Under the pieces are notes generated by a model, which ran no database searches, was not told where the DNA came from, and saw only the letters and a program-made list of their open reading frames with translations. Shown piece after piece: positions 22,283-31,678 of a stretch of 35,059 nucleotides of DNA. The translations under genes and the position numbers were made by a program. The DNA comes from an uncultured Mollicutes bacterium (GTDB lineage: Bacteria; Bacillota_I; Bacilli_A; RFN20; CAG-826). How positions within the stretch are numbered: position 1 is the stretch's first letter; each line of letters opens with the position of its first letter. The DNA lies in the NCBI GenBank assembly GCA_900539595.1, contig UQCQ01000015.1, positions 1 to 35,059 on the forward strand. The letters are read 5' to 3'.

Positions 22283-24440
22283 CGTCGTCCTCCGAATATT
22301 CAAATTTATCCAAATCATAAGCAGAAATAATCTGTTGTTTAATCTGGTTGCTATCAGCAGAATTATCCGCCAACCGACTAAATTCCTCAACTCTTGTTAA
22401 TTCTCTTTGAACTAATTTGGATTCGATGCTCTTTTGTTCTTTTGAAAGAAAACGCATATCTTCAAGCGGACGCGAAATCGTCACAAAGTCAAATATCTCA
22501 GCAAACGGCTTTTCTCTTGGATCGAATAAGCGCAACACCCTGCCCCGTCTCTGTACGTATTCCTTTGGGTTTGTGCTGCTCGCCAAAATAAACGCCCTTT
22601 GAATACACGGGATATTCACACCTTCGTCCAAACATTTTATTGCGACCAATGCGTTGATTATCTTCTTTTCAAAATGTTCTTTTATTGTTTCTCTTTGCTT
22701 AATGTCTTCTTGAGCAGTAAAACGCTCCACGGTCATTCCAAGTTTATCGTGAAGTTCGGACAGCACGGTCTTAAGCTGAGTTTCTTCCAACCCATCGCTT
22801 TTGTCGGAATAATTTACAGCTCCGCAATAAACCAAATTATAGTATTGGCTAGCGAATGGCTTAATTACTTCCAGCAGCTTTTCAACTTTCATTTTGCACC
22901 CGGCAATAATAAGAGCTCTTTTTAGAAGCAGCCTTTTTAAGCGATCGTCTTCAGGGTCTTCAAAAATTGATAATTTGGATATTCTCTTCGATAAATCGAT
23001 ATACTTCTCCAACTCATCTTCGTCGAACCAAACCAAAATCGGATAATAACGGTAATGAGAAAGGTGATGCTCGTCGATTGCTCTTCGCAAATCGTAATGA
23101 ATGCAGCATTTGCCGAAAAAATTATAAAGTTTTTCCGTTCCAACGCTATCGTGGTGGCGATCCATTGTGGCCGATAGGCCGATACGATATCTGAAGTCAA
23201 TATTAAGAATTTTACTCGTCTTCCCGGCACCAAGATTATGGGCTTCGTCGGCAACGAATATGACCCTCTTCCTAACTTTTTCCCGTTGTAGGGCTTCAAT
23301 GACAAAATCATGCATCAGGCTTGCGGTCGTAATAATCACGCATTCGAACTTTGATTCTCTTAGCTCAACCGAAGTGGCTTTCCGTTCAAAACTACTTTTC
23401 CATTTTTTAGAATCGCCAAATGCCAAAAGAGGTTCGATTCCAAATTTACGACAATCGTCTTCCCATTGAACAGCCAAATGTGTATAGGGGACAACAATAA
23501 GACAAAAGAATGATTTTGTTTTGACGCACGGATCGTTAACGAGCGTAGCTATCCCGCCCAATGCGGTATAGGTTTTTCCCGTACCGGTAGCCATATCAAA
23601 ATATCCTCGGTAGCCATTCGACTTAAGGTTACTAATGGCGTCTTGTTGGTAATCATGGAAGTGAATAGCCCCGCACGATGGCAACGCATTAATTTTAGAG
23701 AAGAGTTCATTCTCCTTGTGTTTTTGAATGTAATCTCTATCCAATTCAATCAGTTTTTCTTTAGGGAGATAATCTCTGTAGACAAAGAGCTTCTCTTTCA
23801 CTGCCTCGGGGAAGTGGTATGTATGGACGAAATTCATTTTCCCATTCCATATTTGGTTAAAATACATTCTTTTTTGAACGGCTCTATTAAAAGGATCATC
23901 TCCTTTCCATGAACAATAGACATCAAAATTCTCCAGGTTATACATGAGGCCAGATGGTGTCTCATTTCCGGAACCGGAAAAGGCAACCATATTACCAGGC
24001 AAATCATAAAACACACCAATTTTTTGATGTTGCATCGCCGTGGAACAATCGTTTTTTATGACGGCTACACGAATATCCAAAATATTATTTGCAATGAGAT
24101 AAGTAAGCAAAGAAAGATAACCTTTTTCGAATTCGTCCGAAGGGTCTTGAAACCTATCCATGAAATTCCGTTCCAGAACATCGCGTTCATCGTATCCCTG
24201 TTTAATGGCTTCCTCTTCTTGCTGCGACAATCGCGTTGAAATAATAAGTCGCATCCTCCCCCCATTAGTGATAAGCGGAGACAATCCTGGCGCGAGCATC
24301 TGGAAAGCGATGCCAGAGAAAAAACCTGTCATTCTGTCGTAAGAAACCGATTCTTGAAGACACGGAATATAGAAATCGTTTATTACGTCATCCTCGTTCG
24401 TATGGTACTCAATTTTCAAATTCAATTTGTCTAGAGCCAT
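22275..24440 (-). CDS. PLD-like nuclease fused to superfamily 2 helicase (candidate restriction enzyme)
   Basis: 721 residues. N-terminal phospholipase-D-type nuclease half: HQKIGVFYD with His138 and Lys140, then SGSGNET, a single HKD motif, so it would act as a dimer. From about 260 a DEAD/DEAH helicase core: Q-like motif FHDYQQDAI, Walker A ATGTGKT (284-290), DEAH (398-401), GLSAT motif III, and RRGRVLRLF motif VI. This architecture is known among defence restriction enzymes, including helicases found with DNA-phosphorothioation genes. Expected role: translocate on and cut or block unmodified DNA. Its start overlaps the cysteine desulfurase stop by one base (TAATG), and its end overlaps the next gene by eight. 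The C-terminal 120 residues are helical and acidic. The nuclease activity is inferred from the motif only. Confidence 0.88.
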   Translation of the reverse strand: MALDKLNLKIEYHTNEDDVINDFYIPCLQESVSYDRMTGFFSGIAFQMLAPGLSPLITNGGRMRLIISTRLSQQEEEAIKQGYDERDVLERNFMDRFQDPSDEFEKGYLSLLTYLIANNILDIRVAVIKNDCSTAMQHQKIGVFYDLPGNMVAFSGSGNETPSGLMYNLENFDVYCSWKGDDPFNRAVQKRMYFNQIWNGKMNFVHTYHFPEAVKEKLFVYRDYLPKEKLIELDRDYIQKHKENELFSKINALPSCGAIHFHDYQQDAISNLKSNGYRGYFDMATGTGKTYTALGGIATLVNDPCVKTKSFFCLIVVPYTHLAVQWEDDCRKFGIEPLLAFGDSKKWKSSFERKATSVELRESKFECVIITTASLMHDFVIEALQREKVRKRVIFVADEAHNLGAGKTSKILNIDFRYRIGLSATMDRHHDSVGTEKLYNFFGKCCIHYDLRRAIDEHHLSHYRYYPILVWFDEDELEKYIDLSKRISKLSIFEDPEDDRLKRLLLKRALIIAGCKMKVEKLLEVIKPFASQYYNLVYCGAVNYSDKSDGLEETQLKTVLSELHDKLGMTVERFTAQEDIKQRETIKEHFEKKIINALVAIKCLDEGVNIPCIQRAFILASSTNPKEYVQRRGRVLRLFDPREKPFAEIFDFVTISRPLEDMRFLSKEQKSIESKLVQRELTRVEEFSRLADNSADSNQIKQQIISAYDLDKFEYSEDDDE

Positions 24441-25567
24441 TAGACTATCCCCTTCAATATTTCAACCAATGAATCAATTTCTTCTTTTGTTGTAAATGCA
24501 CCAACGCTAAGTCTTACGGTCCCTTCATATGGCAGTGAACCAATAAATGCATGGATTAATGGTGCACAATGATAGCCTGTTCTCACAGCAATTCCCTTCG
24601 AATTGAGAAGCGCACCTACTTCTGACGATGTGTATCCATCGACGCCAATGGAAACGATTCCGTGCGGTTCAATTTTTTGGGGATAAAAAATTTTTACTCT
24701 AGGGATGCCGCGCAATTGCGAAATTAGATAATTTGACAGCATTACCTCGTGCGAAGATACGTCGGTTTTTTTAAGCCATTCAACGCTCTTAACAAGCGCT
24801 CCAATTGCAATAACGTTTGGACTACCCGCTTCGTATTTTTGAGGAAGCGACTCAGGCATTTCAGGATTAAGCGAGTCGGATCCAGTTCCACCACAAATAG
24901 CGGAAAGAAGATGCCTATCATGCAAAATAGCAAAACCACCAGCCCCAAAAATACCATATAACGATTTATGGCCTGCAAATATTAAATAGTCGCAATGCGC
25001 CAAATTCGGCAGGGGGAATACGCCTAAACTCTGAGCGGCGTCCAACACGTTAATCGAGCCATACTTAGAAGATTCGTCGAAAATAACGGATACAGGTAGT
25101 TCAAATCCAGTAACATTGGATATATGGGAAGCAAATACTGCGCTCGGGTTGTTGAAAGCAAATTGTCGGCGCATTTCTTCAATGTCTAACGACCAATTGT
25201 CCTTTTTAAAAGGGAGAATTTCTACTTTTACACCATTCTCCTCAAGACGATGGAGAGGCCTCACGATTGCATTATGTTCAAACGGGGAAATATAAACCGT
25301 ATCCCCTTCGACAAGATCAAGACCAAGGATAATTTTGTTTAATGCATCCGTCGCGGAGGAGGTAAACACAATATGATCTGCAGTAGCCCCCGGTATTAGT
25401 GACGCAATATTCAAGCGAGCTGCATCAATAATCTCCGTTGCTTTAGAGCTTTCATCCGACTCACCTCGCCCCGCATTAAATGCGCACGTTCTCAAAAGTT
25501 CATCCGAATAATCATAAACGACTTGCGGCTTTGGAAAAGTTGTAGCAGCATTGTCCAGATAAATCAT
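24440..25567 (-). CDS. Cysteine desulfurase of the phosphorothioation system (DndA/SspA-like)
   Basis: 375 residues, class V aminotransferase fold. Seen: N-terminal MIYLDNAATTFPKP; a His at 98 that stacks on the cofactor; Asp175 in VLDAAQS; the PLP-binding Lys201 in FAGHKSLYGI; and the catalytic Cys334 in VRTGYHCAPLIH. It removes sulfur from cysteine to give a persulfide, the sulfur donor for DNA phosphorothioation. Many bacteria also use IscS for this, so a dedicated copy in the operon supports the system. It lies after the ATPase (four-base overlap) and before the helicase (one-base overlap). A general IscS/SufS would usually sit with scaffold genes, which are absent. DndA and SspA cannot be told apart by eye; the DUF4007 neighbour favours SspA. 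Confidence 0.93.
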   Translation of the reverse strand: MIYLDNAATTFPKPQVVYDYSDELLRTCAFNAGRGESDESSKATEIIDAARLNIASLIPGATADHIVFTSSATDALNKIILGLDLVEGDTVYISPFEHNAIVRPLHRLEENGVKVEILPFKKDNWSLDIEEMRRQFAFNNPSAVFASHISNVTGFELPVSVIFDESSKYGSINVLDAAQSLGVFPLPNLAHCDYLIFAGHKSLYGIFGAGGFAILHDRHLLSAICGGTGSDSLNPEMPESLPQKYEAGSPNVIAIGALVKSVEWLKKTDVSSHEVMLSNYLISQLRGIPRVKIFYPQKIEPHGIVSIGVDGYTSSEVGALLNSKGIAVRTGYHCAPLIHAFIGSLPYEGTVRLSVGAFTTKEEIDSLVEILKGIV

Positions 25568-28500
25568 TGCCTTTCCCCTCTATTGCTCAGGATTCTAGTC
25601 AAAACCGTGGTTACATCTTCTTCTGTAACCGAAGCCCCAAACTGTTTTATGGCATCGCGAATTCTGCTTTCGAGCAAATGAGCCAATGGCGAAGAATATT
25701 CTAAGTTCCCCTGACTTTGAATCATTTCTCCCACTCTTTTTAATTCTTCTCTCCGATCATCGGCGTAGGAGGACTCAACATAATCCTTCCACCCAACCAA
25801 TCGAGTAATAAACAGTTTTTTGCTTCCTCTGTCCCAAGACTCAAACGACTGGCCAAGAAGTGCCCCAGAAGCCTCATTAATAAAGGTCGCGTCATCGTGT
25901 GATGACGATTTGGTAATCAATTCCGCAAAATCAATGTATTGCGAATTTCCAATAAGATCACCCATCTTATAATCTTTGGATTTAAGGTAATTTTTGAACC
26001 CAGAAAGTAAGCTACCATGGGGGAAACCAAGCATCACTGATAAGCCACAAAATTCTTTTTCAAGAATAGTAGATTCTTTTTTCTGGAGCGACTCGACAAC
26101 AGTTCCTATGTTGCGAACCGTTTCTTTGAGGGTTTTCCCGCCAAAAGTTTTAGGGAGAAAATCGAAAAGGAAATCGGTGGGGTTGATATCATATTTGGAC
26201 AATTCTTTAAGGAGAGTTTCTTCTTCGTGAGAAAAACTATTCGGGTATTCTTCAACTGTGCCCGTCCTAACAACCTGAGGAAGGTTGCCATACCAAGTCT
26301 TGCATAGCGCTAAAGCAAGTTGTGCATTCCCAACCTTTTTTGCGCCATTAGAGAAAAGTTCTATAAGTAACGCTAAATACTCCCCACGCTGCCTTGCTCC
26401 TGCGCGAATTGCCAGACGATAGTTTTCGCCAACATCTTGGCAAGCTTTATCAAGGTTTTGTGCGTTCAGTTCAATTTCTCTTTGGCGAAAATATAAAATG
26501 ACAGAGGAGTCAGCTATACGATTGAATTCCGAAAGCCCTATAGCATAAAACAGGGGAACAACACCGGCACGAATCCCATAGGGTTCTTTCGTTAAATCGT
26601 CAGTAATGTCTTTAATCAAGACACGATCAGAGCCATCTCCAAGACGTGCCTTGATAACTTCAACAACCGGGCGGATGAACGTGTTCGGATTGTCAATGCA
26701 GTCTACGAACACACGCCAAATCGTGTTTTGTGCGCTGGTCTCAGAATATGCGTTTTTCCATTTATTTTGATCCGCGCCATGTTCCAAAAGGAAATCCACC
26801 ACATCGTTCCTAGCCTTCCGATACTGTGCAGTAATTATGTTCCGATTCAGCATCTCGTTATTAACATAGGGACTTTGCGGATAAAGGGATTCAAAAACTT
26901 TATTGATAAAAACCGCTGGTTTCGTTTCCAATATTTTGCAATGAAGGTACACGGCCTCAGAGCCGTCGTAAGCATCAGAAATGAGATTCTTAATTTCCTC
27001 TTTACATTCATTCAATACAAATGGCACCGCATCCTCAATAACCCGTTGGTTTGATGCATCAATCATTTTTTTATAAGCCGCATAGTATTTGAGCAATTTA
27101 TAAAGGCTCTCATGGCTGTGGGGTCGAGGCAGTTGAACAATTACCTTTTCGTCACCAATCTCTTTGAGTTTGTTGGCAACCCTTTCTGAATCGATATTAT
27201 CTCCTTCAATACGCAAAACCAGAGCATCGTATGGCAGTTTTCCAAGTTGCTTAAAACTAGGAAGCGTTAGGAATGTTTCGTAATCGACGTACCAATATTT
27301 TGCAAATCTCACAATGCGGTGAATTGCATTATAAGCATTTGGTGTCAAATATTGGTCGGACTCTAAATCATTAAGGTAATCAAGGGGTTTGATCTTCCTA
27401 AGCTCCTTGCTAAGCATGGCTTCTGCTTTATCGTTAATTTCCTTGCTGCCCACAAACGAAAAATCAATCGTTTCGTCTCGTAGCCCAACGCGTAGAACGC
27501 CGTTTTGCTCCATTTCTCTGACTAATCCACGTACTTTGGCCTCATCAATACCTGTTGCGCATGCAATTGTTCTATATGTGGGCCTTAAAGCTCGATAATC
27601 GTCAAGGATTTTAATAACAGCCAAAGACTTAACAATCGCCAATTTGTTCTCGTCCTTTTCTTTAGAAGCGATCGAATCAACAAGATAGCAAACATCACGA
27701 ATACGTTGATCTTGTTCATTCGTAAAAAGATCCGAAAAATAATCGTAAACAGCCTGTGTTGCAATAAGATTCTTGTCGTCTCCCATAAGGTAACGTCGCA
27801 TTCCCGTCGAATCATTCCCGGAGAGGAACGTGAAGAGAGTTCTTTCATTTTGAGCGACTAATTCGCTAACGCGAACAAGACAATAGGCAGCCAACGGATT
27901 TAAGGGGTAGCAGCCATAGGCAAACTGCATAAAATCGTCAGTAGAATCGAGCAGTTTCAATGAGTCAACGCCGTCGAAAAGCCATTGATTGTCAGAAACA
28001 TATTGGTGGAAAAAGTCACTGAACCCAGCATTTTTGACAATTACATTAGAGATCAGTTCCATGTTTTCTCTCATCCCTCGATGGAATCGAAGCGTCACAA
28101 AACGGCCGGCGACCGTTTTCAAGAGATCATTGATTTTGGAGTTCTTTTCCGAATATTGGCTAATTGGTTTATGCGCAATGCAGCAAAGGTACAACGAGTA
28201 ATGGTTGTCACTTCGACAGGCCTTCTCTGCAAAATCCTGGATAAACTTCAAATCATCGCCCAAACGTTTAGATTTCGATTCAAGAAATTTACTAAATTCG
28301 TCAAAAACAACAATAAGACCCAAATACCCTTTTTTCTTAACTTCGGCGCTGACTTCCGCAAATAATCTAGGAACATCTTCATTGACTAAAGGATTGAAGC
28401 GCTGCCCAATTGTCACGCAATCATACAAACGTACAAAATCAGCGTATGCAGTTGGCGAATAGTTCGATAGTCCTTTGTCGAGCGTTGCTAAATCGCACGT

Positions 28501-29037
28501 TTTTGAACAAGCGGAAAGGCGCCCTTGTGCGGTTGTAGGATCTTTTTGCCACGCTGATAGAATTTTGCGGCACTCATCATAAGATGATTCAGGCACCAAA
28601 TTATCAAGTCCAGCCGCGCTCAAACCATTTCTCAAAGCAACCATGAAAGACTGTTTAAGATTGTCGTAATCAGAATTAACAACAATGGGAATAAAACGTT
28701 TTTTGGCCGCTGTAAATTTTCTAAGTTTTTCTGCCAATCGTTGGTTTACTGCGCTGACCCTATGTATGAACAAATCCAGCGCTTCTTTATCAGCAATGCC
28801 ACACGCAACCTGAAGTAAAGCCAGGGTTAAGAACGATTTCCCTTTCCCATAGGGACCAACAAGAAAAGACGATTGATTCTTGTTAGATGTAAACGCGTCA
28901 ATGTAAGATTCAAAAACGTCACAAACATCAGACGTAGGAACATACTCAAGCAATTTTTGGCCGTTTGTTAGGTCAAAATCAATATTAACGGATGATTGAA
29001 ACCCTTCCGCTATATGGATGTGGTCAATAATATTCAT
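25564..29037 (-). CDS. Large P-loop ATPase of the phosphorothioation module (SspC-like)
   Basis: 1157 residues. Walker A is FLVGPYGKGKS near residue 60 and Walker B is VVFDEFSKFLE near 250; both are intact. The N-terminal 450 residues form the ATPase; the remaining 700 are mostly helical, probably a scaffold or DNA-binding arm. The closest concept I can offer is SspC, the ATPase of the SspABCD single-strand phosphorothioation system, because the flanking genes are a DUF4007 protein (SspB type) and a cysteine desulfurase (SspA type). I cannot confirm this by alignment. It is much longer than a simple P-loop ATPase, and the C-terminal part is unassigned. It overlaps the DUF4007 gene by four bases and the desulfurase by four. 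Confidence 0.82.
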   Translation of the reverse strand: MNIIDHIHIAEGFQSSVNIDFDLTNGQKLLEYVPTSDVCDVFESYIDAFTSNKNQSSFLVGPYGKGKSFLTLALLQVACGIADKEALDLFIHRVSAVNQRLAEKLRKFTAAKKRFIPIVVNSDYDNLKQSFMVALRNGLSAAGLDNLVPESSYDECRKILSAWQKDPTTAQGRLSACSKTCDLATLDKGLSNYSPTAYADFVRLYDCVTIGQRFNPLVNEDVPRLFAEVSAEVKKKGYLGLIVVFDEFSKFLESKSKRLGDDLKFIQDFAEKACRSDNHYSLYLCCIAHKPISQYSEKNSKINDLLKTVAGRFVTLRFHRGMRENMELISNVIVKNAGFSDFFHQYVSDNQWLFDGVDSLKLLDSTDDFMQFAYGCYPLNPLAAYCLVRVSELVAQNERTLFTFLSGNDSTGMRRYLMGDDKNLIATQAVYDYFSDLFTNEQDQRIRDVCYLVDSIASKEKDENKLAIVKSLAVIKILDDYRALRPTYRTIACATGIDEAKVRGLVREMEQNGVLRVGLRDETIDFSFVGSKEINDKAEAMLSKELRKIKPLDYLNDLESDQYLTPNAYNAIHRIVRFAKYWYVDYETFLTLPSFKQLGKLPYDALVLRIEGDNIDSERVANKLKEIGDEKVIVQLPRPHSHESLYKLLKYYAAYKKMIDASNQRVIEDAVPFVLNECKEEIKNLISDAYDGSEAVYLHCKILETKPAVFINKVFESLYPQSPYVNNEMLNRNIITAQYRKARNDVVDFLLEHGADQNKWKNAYSETSAQNTIWRVFVDCIDNPNTFIRPVVEVIKARLGDGSDRVLIKDITDDLTKEPYGIRAGVVPLFYAIGLSEFNRIADSSVILYFRQREIELNAQNLDKACQDVGENYRLAIRAGARQRGEYLALLIELFSNGAKKVGNAQLALALCKTWYGNLPQVVRTGTVEEYPNSFSHEEETLLKELSKYDINPTDFLFDFLPKTFGGKTLKETVRNIGTVVESLQKKESTILEKEFCGLSVMLGFPHGSLLSGFKNYLKSKDYKMGDLIGNSQYIDFAELITKSSSHDDATFINEASGALLGQSFESWDRGSKKLFITRLVGWKDYVESSYADDRREELKRVGEMIQSQGNLEYSSPLAHLLESRIRDAIKQFGASVTEEDVTTVLTRILSNRGERQ

Positions 29038-29894
29038 TTGGCATCTCCGTATTCATTTTGAAAAAGGTCTTTTAGAAGGTCCGTACTCCTGTTTTGTGGC
29101 AAATAAATCGTGTTAAGACCAGCCGTTTTTGCGATGGACAAAAACCCTTGGTTAGCCAACGATGCAATTACCGACATAAGCGTGCTTCTATCCAAATTAA
29201 ACGCCTTGCACGGGCCAGAACGCGACGCCACCAAATCTTCAAAAGCAACGGAATCCCCTTTCCCTGCGAGATTAAGAATTTGGTAATAAATCACCGACGG
29301 GATGATTGCTTCGGTTGGAATGGCCGTCTTGCGATACTGACCTTTCCCGGTGGATTTGAGTAGTTTCAGTCTAGACAAAGGCGAATCCATATTGTCTTCC
29401 GGATCCAAACGTTCGGATGATAAATATGTTCTAATAAGTACGCTGAAATCATCGCTGACATATTGTGGATTTGCTTTTGCGTCAAAGTTTCGTATGTAAT
29501 CTTCGCAAAAAGAGTCTTTTGTGAACGCTTCGTTAGGGCCCATTTCATTGAAAAGATAATAAAAGAGAGGCGCCTCGCATTTATTCTCGATTAGATTTAG
29601 ATGAATAATATGCCATGGGAGCATGGATTCGAGATATCGATCATTTTTTACAATCAATTGCCCCAATTCAGACAATTTCGCGTTCTTTTTCTTGTCTTGC
29701 TTTGTAATGCCAGCAGAATCGAGCCAATATTTAAGAGAAGAAACCATGTTGGTACCAATGCCCAAGCGAATGACGCCATCTCTTTTTGAAAAAACATTTT
29801 CATCAGGAGTTTTTTGCATTTCAATTAACGCTTTTTGGATCCAGCCATCACGAAGAACAAACGATTGACTTTTTTTATAATTAATTTGTCCCAT
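29034..29894 (-). CDS. DUF4007-family protein (SspB-like, candidate nickase)
   Basis: 286 residues. The N-terminus has the DUF4007 signature: FVLRDGWIQKAL, then VIRLGIGTNMVSSLKYWL and AKLSELGQLIV. The C-terminal third (VIYYQILNLAGKG... LMSVIASLANQGFLSIAKTAG) looks like a winged helix that could contact DNA. In SspABCD systems SspB has DNA-nicking activity and is associated with this domain; nicking is thought to expose the site where sulfur replaces oxygen. I see no classical nuclease motif, so the activity is inferred from family context. The start overlaps the PP-loop gene by 14 bases and the end overlaps the ATPase gene by four. DUF4007 next to a PP-loop sulfurtransferase is the main evidence that this is an Ssp-type and not a Dnd-type system. 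Confidence 0.88.
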   Translation of the reverse strand: MGQINYKKSQSFVLRDGWIQKALIEMQKTPDENVFSKRDGVIRLGIGTNMVSSLKYWLDSAGITKQDKKKNAKLSELGQLIVKNDRYLESMLPWHIIHLNLIENKCEAPLFYYLFNEMGPNEAFTKDSFCEDYIRNFDAKANPQYVSDDFSVLIRTYLSSERLDPEDNMDSPLSRLKLLKSTGKGQYRKTAIPTEAIIPSVIYYQILNLAGKGDSVAFEDLVASRSGPCKAFNLDRSTLMSVIASLANQGFLSIAKTAGLNTIYLPQNRSTDLLKDLFQNEYGDAK

Positions 29895-31629
29895 TTTTAA
29901 TCCTCAACACTTTCTTCATATAGCACCCGCTATCAAAATGAGCGATGCATTCATGACAATGTCTGCATTTTTCAGCGTTTATTTCATAGCGAACATTGTC
30001 GAGCGACGCGTCCCCCGCGGATATTGTTTTAACTACTATCGCGCCAAAAGGACAAACCGATTGGCATGCACCACAAGCGATACAGGTTTGGAATTTTGTA
30101 ATTTGATCCGTTATAAGTAGTTCGGCATTTTTTTGAACTTTAAGTTTACCTTTGTTTGCCAGAACCGCCACTCTCAACATCTTTGTTCCCTTCGGTCCAC
30201 GAAGTTGCAACAATGGCTGTTTTGTTGAGGGGTCTAAAACATACACTTCCCCAAGCGCTTGGTTGCCCATATCAAAATCAAGAACACCAAACGGCGTAAA
30301 TAAAGTGTAAAGAAAATCGTCAATCGGCCTTCTTAATGTGAAATTGATAGCTTTCTCGTCGAATGCACATGGTTTGAATGAAACTACAGTGTTTTGTCCC
30401 ATTTCCAACCCGTTTCCGCCTTGCCTTGCTTTCCAATTGCCAGAATCAATGTATTCCTTCCAATCGGGCTTCCCAACCGACTTAGCAAATTCATAAAGGG
30501 TGTTTTGAAATTTTTCGAACTCGAGTGGCATATAGATAGACGAAAGAAAAGAAGACCAATCGCTATTATTCGGACAGCACCAGCATCCCACTCTTGAAAA
30601 ACCAAGGCGGTAAGCATCATTGAAATCAACATTGTTCGCGATTAAATAGAGCCAGTTATCAAACGCAGTCCAATCAATAATTGGGGATGCAACACTTTGT
30701 TTTTTAATTTTTGATTGATCCGTGTCGCGCTCATAGTTCGAACGGGACTTCGATTCAAGCCTACGCAACCCAAAGAACGTGAGAACCCTGGGCAATCCTC
30801 CAAACACCCCTTCGATCGTCTTAGTAATAGCCCCCGTTTTAAACACGGTACAGCACCACCTCATAACGCGAGAAGGCGGACCGATTTTCTTGCAGAGATC
30901 ATTGAAATCTTGGTCTTCATTTTTAGCCACAAGAATTGGGGTGCGGGGGTAACGTTTTCGGAACCGTTCTACATAAGTATGTGTTGAGGGGTATTCCAAT
31001 GTGGTATCGCCATAAACATGTACAATGGATTCAGTGCCGAGTGCCCTCATTACCAAATGGCTAGTAACAGTTGAATCTTTCCCACCACTAAAACTGACAA
31101 ACATTTCACCAATTCCAAAATTTTCGGAACGATTTCTGATATAAGAAATAGCCTCATCGGTTATAGACGCCAAACGAGCTTTGTTTGCAGCAACAAAAGT
31201 TTTGATGGCATCTGACTGAAAATAGTTCTCAACATATGGTTTGTTCAATTCGCCGTATTTCTCAAGAAGTTCACGAACTTTTGATGGATTATTTTTTCGC
31301 AAGTCGGCGAACGAAAGATGCAGTTTCTTGCCATCGACCAAATAAAGACTTCCAGTTGATGCCCATATCGCTTTTCCGGCAAATTTCATCGGAGTGCCTA
31401 GCAAAACCTCGATTAGCAAACGCTCTTCGGGAAAAACTGGTCTCAGATCGCTTCCAACTTTTTTTAGTTTTTTTCCACAAATCGGACACACATCGTCGAA
31501 ACACGGCGTATTGCAATCATTGCAATAGAAAATAGAAACCTCTTTTACCGAGGCTCTTTTATGACATACGGGGCATTCGCTTGTTTCACAAATCAAGTCG
31601 TTGCAATCGTGACAGACATACTCAATCAT
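29881..31629 (-). CDS. PP-loop sulfur-transfer enzyme with zinc ribbons and ferredoxin domain (DndC/SspD-like)
   Basis: 582 residues from Met at 31629. The N-terminus has two zinc-ribbon pairs (CHDC...CPVC and CNDC...CPIC). The PP-loop (ATP-pyrophosphatase) SFSGGKDST is near residue 180. RWCCTVFK and GCWCCPNN supply cysteines for a 4Fe-4S cluster like that of DndC. The C-terminus is a ferredoxin with CIACGACQSVCPFGA and CRHCHEC...C. This domain layout matches phosphorothioation PAPS-reductase-like enzymes. It would activate the DNA backbone with ATP and insert sulfur delivered by the desulfurase. A longer reading from 31716 adds 29 residues, but it would cross the -10 region and its arginine-rich leader fits no family start; I prefer Met31629 even though its ribosome binding site is weak. 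First gene of the operon. Confidence 0.92.
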   Translation of the reverse strand: MIEYVCHDCNDLICETSECPVCHKRASVKEVSIFYCNDCNTPCFDDVCPICGKKLKKVGSDLRPVFPEERLLIEVLLGTPMKFAGKAIWASTGSLYLVDGKKLHLSFADLRKNNPSKVRELLEKYGELNKPYVENYFQSDAIKTFVAANKARLASITDEAISYIRNRSENFGIGEMFVSFSGGKDSTVTSHLVMRALGTESIVHVYGDTTLEYPSTHTYVERFRKRYPRTPILVAKNEDQDFNDLCKKIGPPSRVMRWCCTVFKTGAITKTIEGVFGGLPRVLTFFGLRRLESKSRSNYERDTDQSKIKKQSVASPIIDWTAFDNWLYLIANNVDFNDAYRLGFSRVGCWCCPNNSDWSSFLSSIYMPLEFEKFQNTLYEFAKSVGKPDWKEYIDSGNWKARQGGNGLEMGQNTVVSFKPCAFDEKAINFTLRRPIDDFLYTLFTPFGVLDFDMGNQALGEVYVLDPSTKQPLLQLRGPKGTKMLRVAVLANKGKLKVQKNAELLITDQITKFQTCIACGACQSVCPFGAIVVKTISAGDASLDNVRYEINAEKCRHCHECIAHFDSGCYMKKVLRIKNGTN

Positions 31630-31678
31630 ACTTGTTTGGGTCTCAACGTGGAAATTATAGCAAACCACCCAAACAAGT
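31630..31678. promoter_or_regulatory. 12-bp inverted repeat around the defence-operon promoter
   Basis: ACTTGTTTGGGT (31630-31641) and its exact complement (31667-31678) are 25 bases apart. The right arm overlaps the edge of the predicted -35 and spacer, and the left arm ends one base before the first start codon. This is a good candidate for a regulator site that controls the operon. Confidence 0.65.

Noticed and set aside
22283..22390. Longer start for the 50-residue gene
   Set aside because: The additional 36 residues are an alternative-frame reading of the end of the helicase gene. The downstream ATG fits the overlap pattern of the operon.
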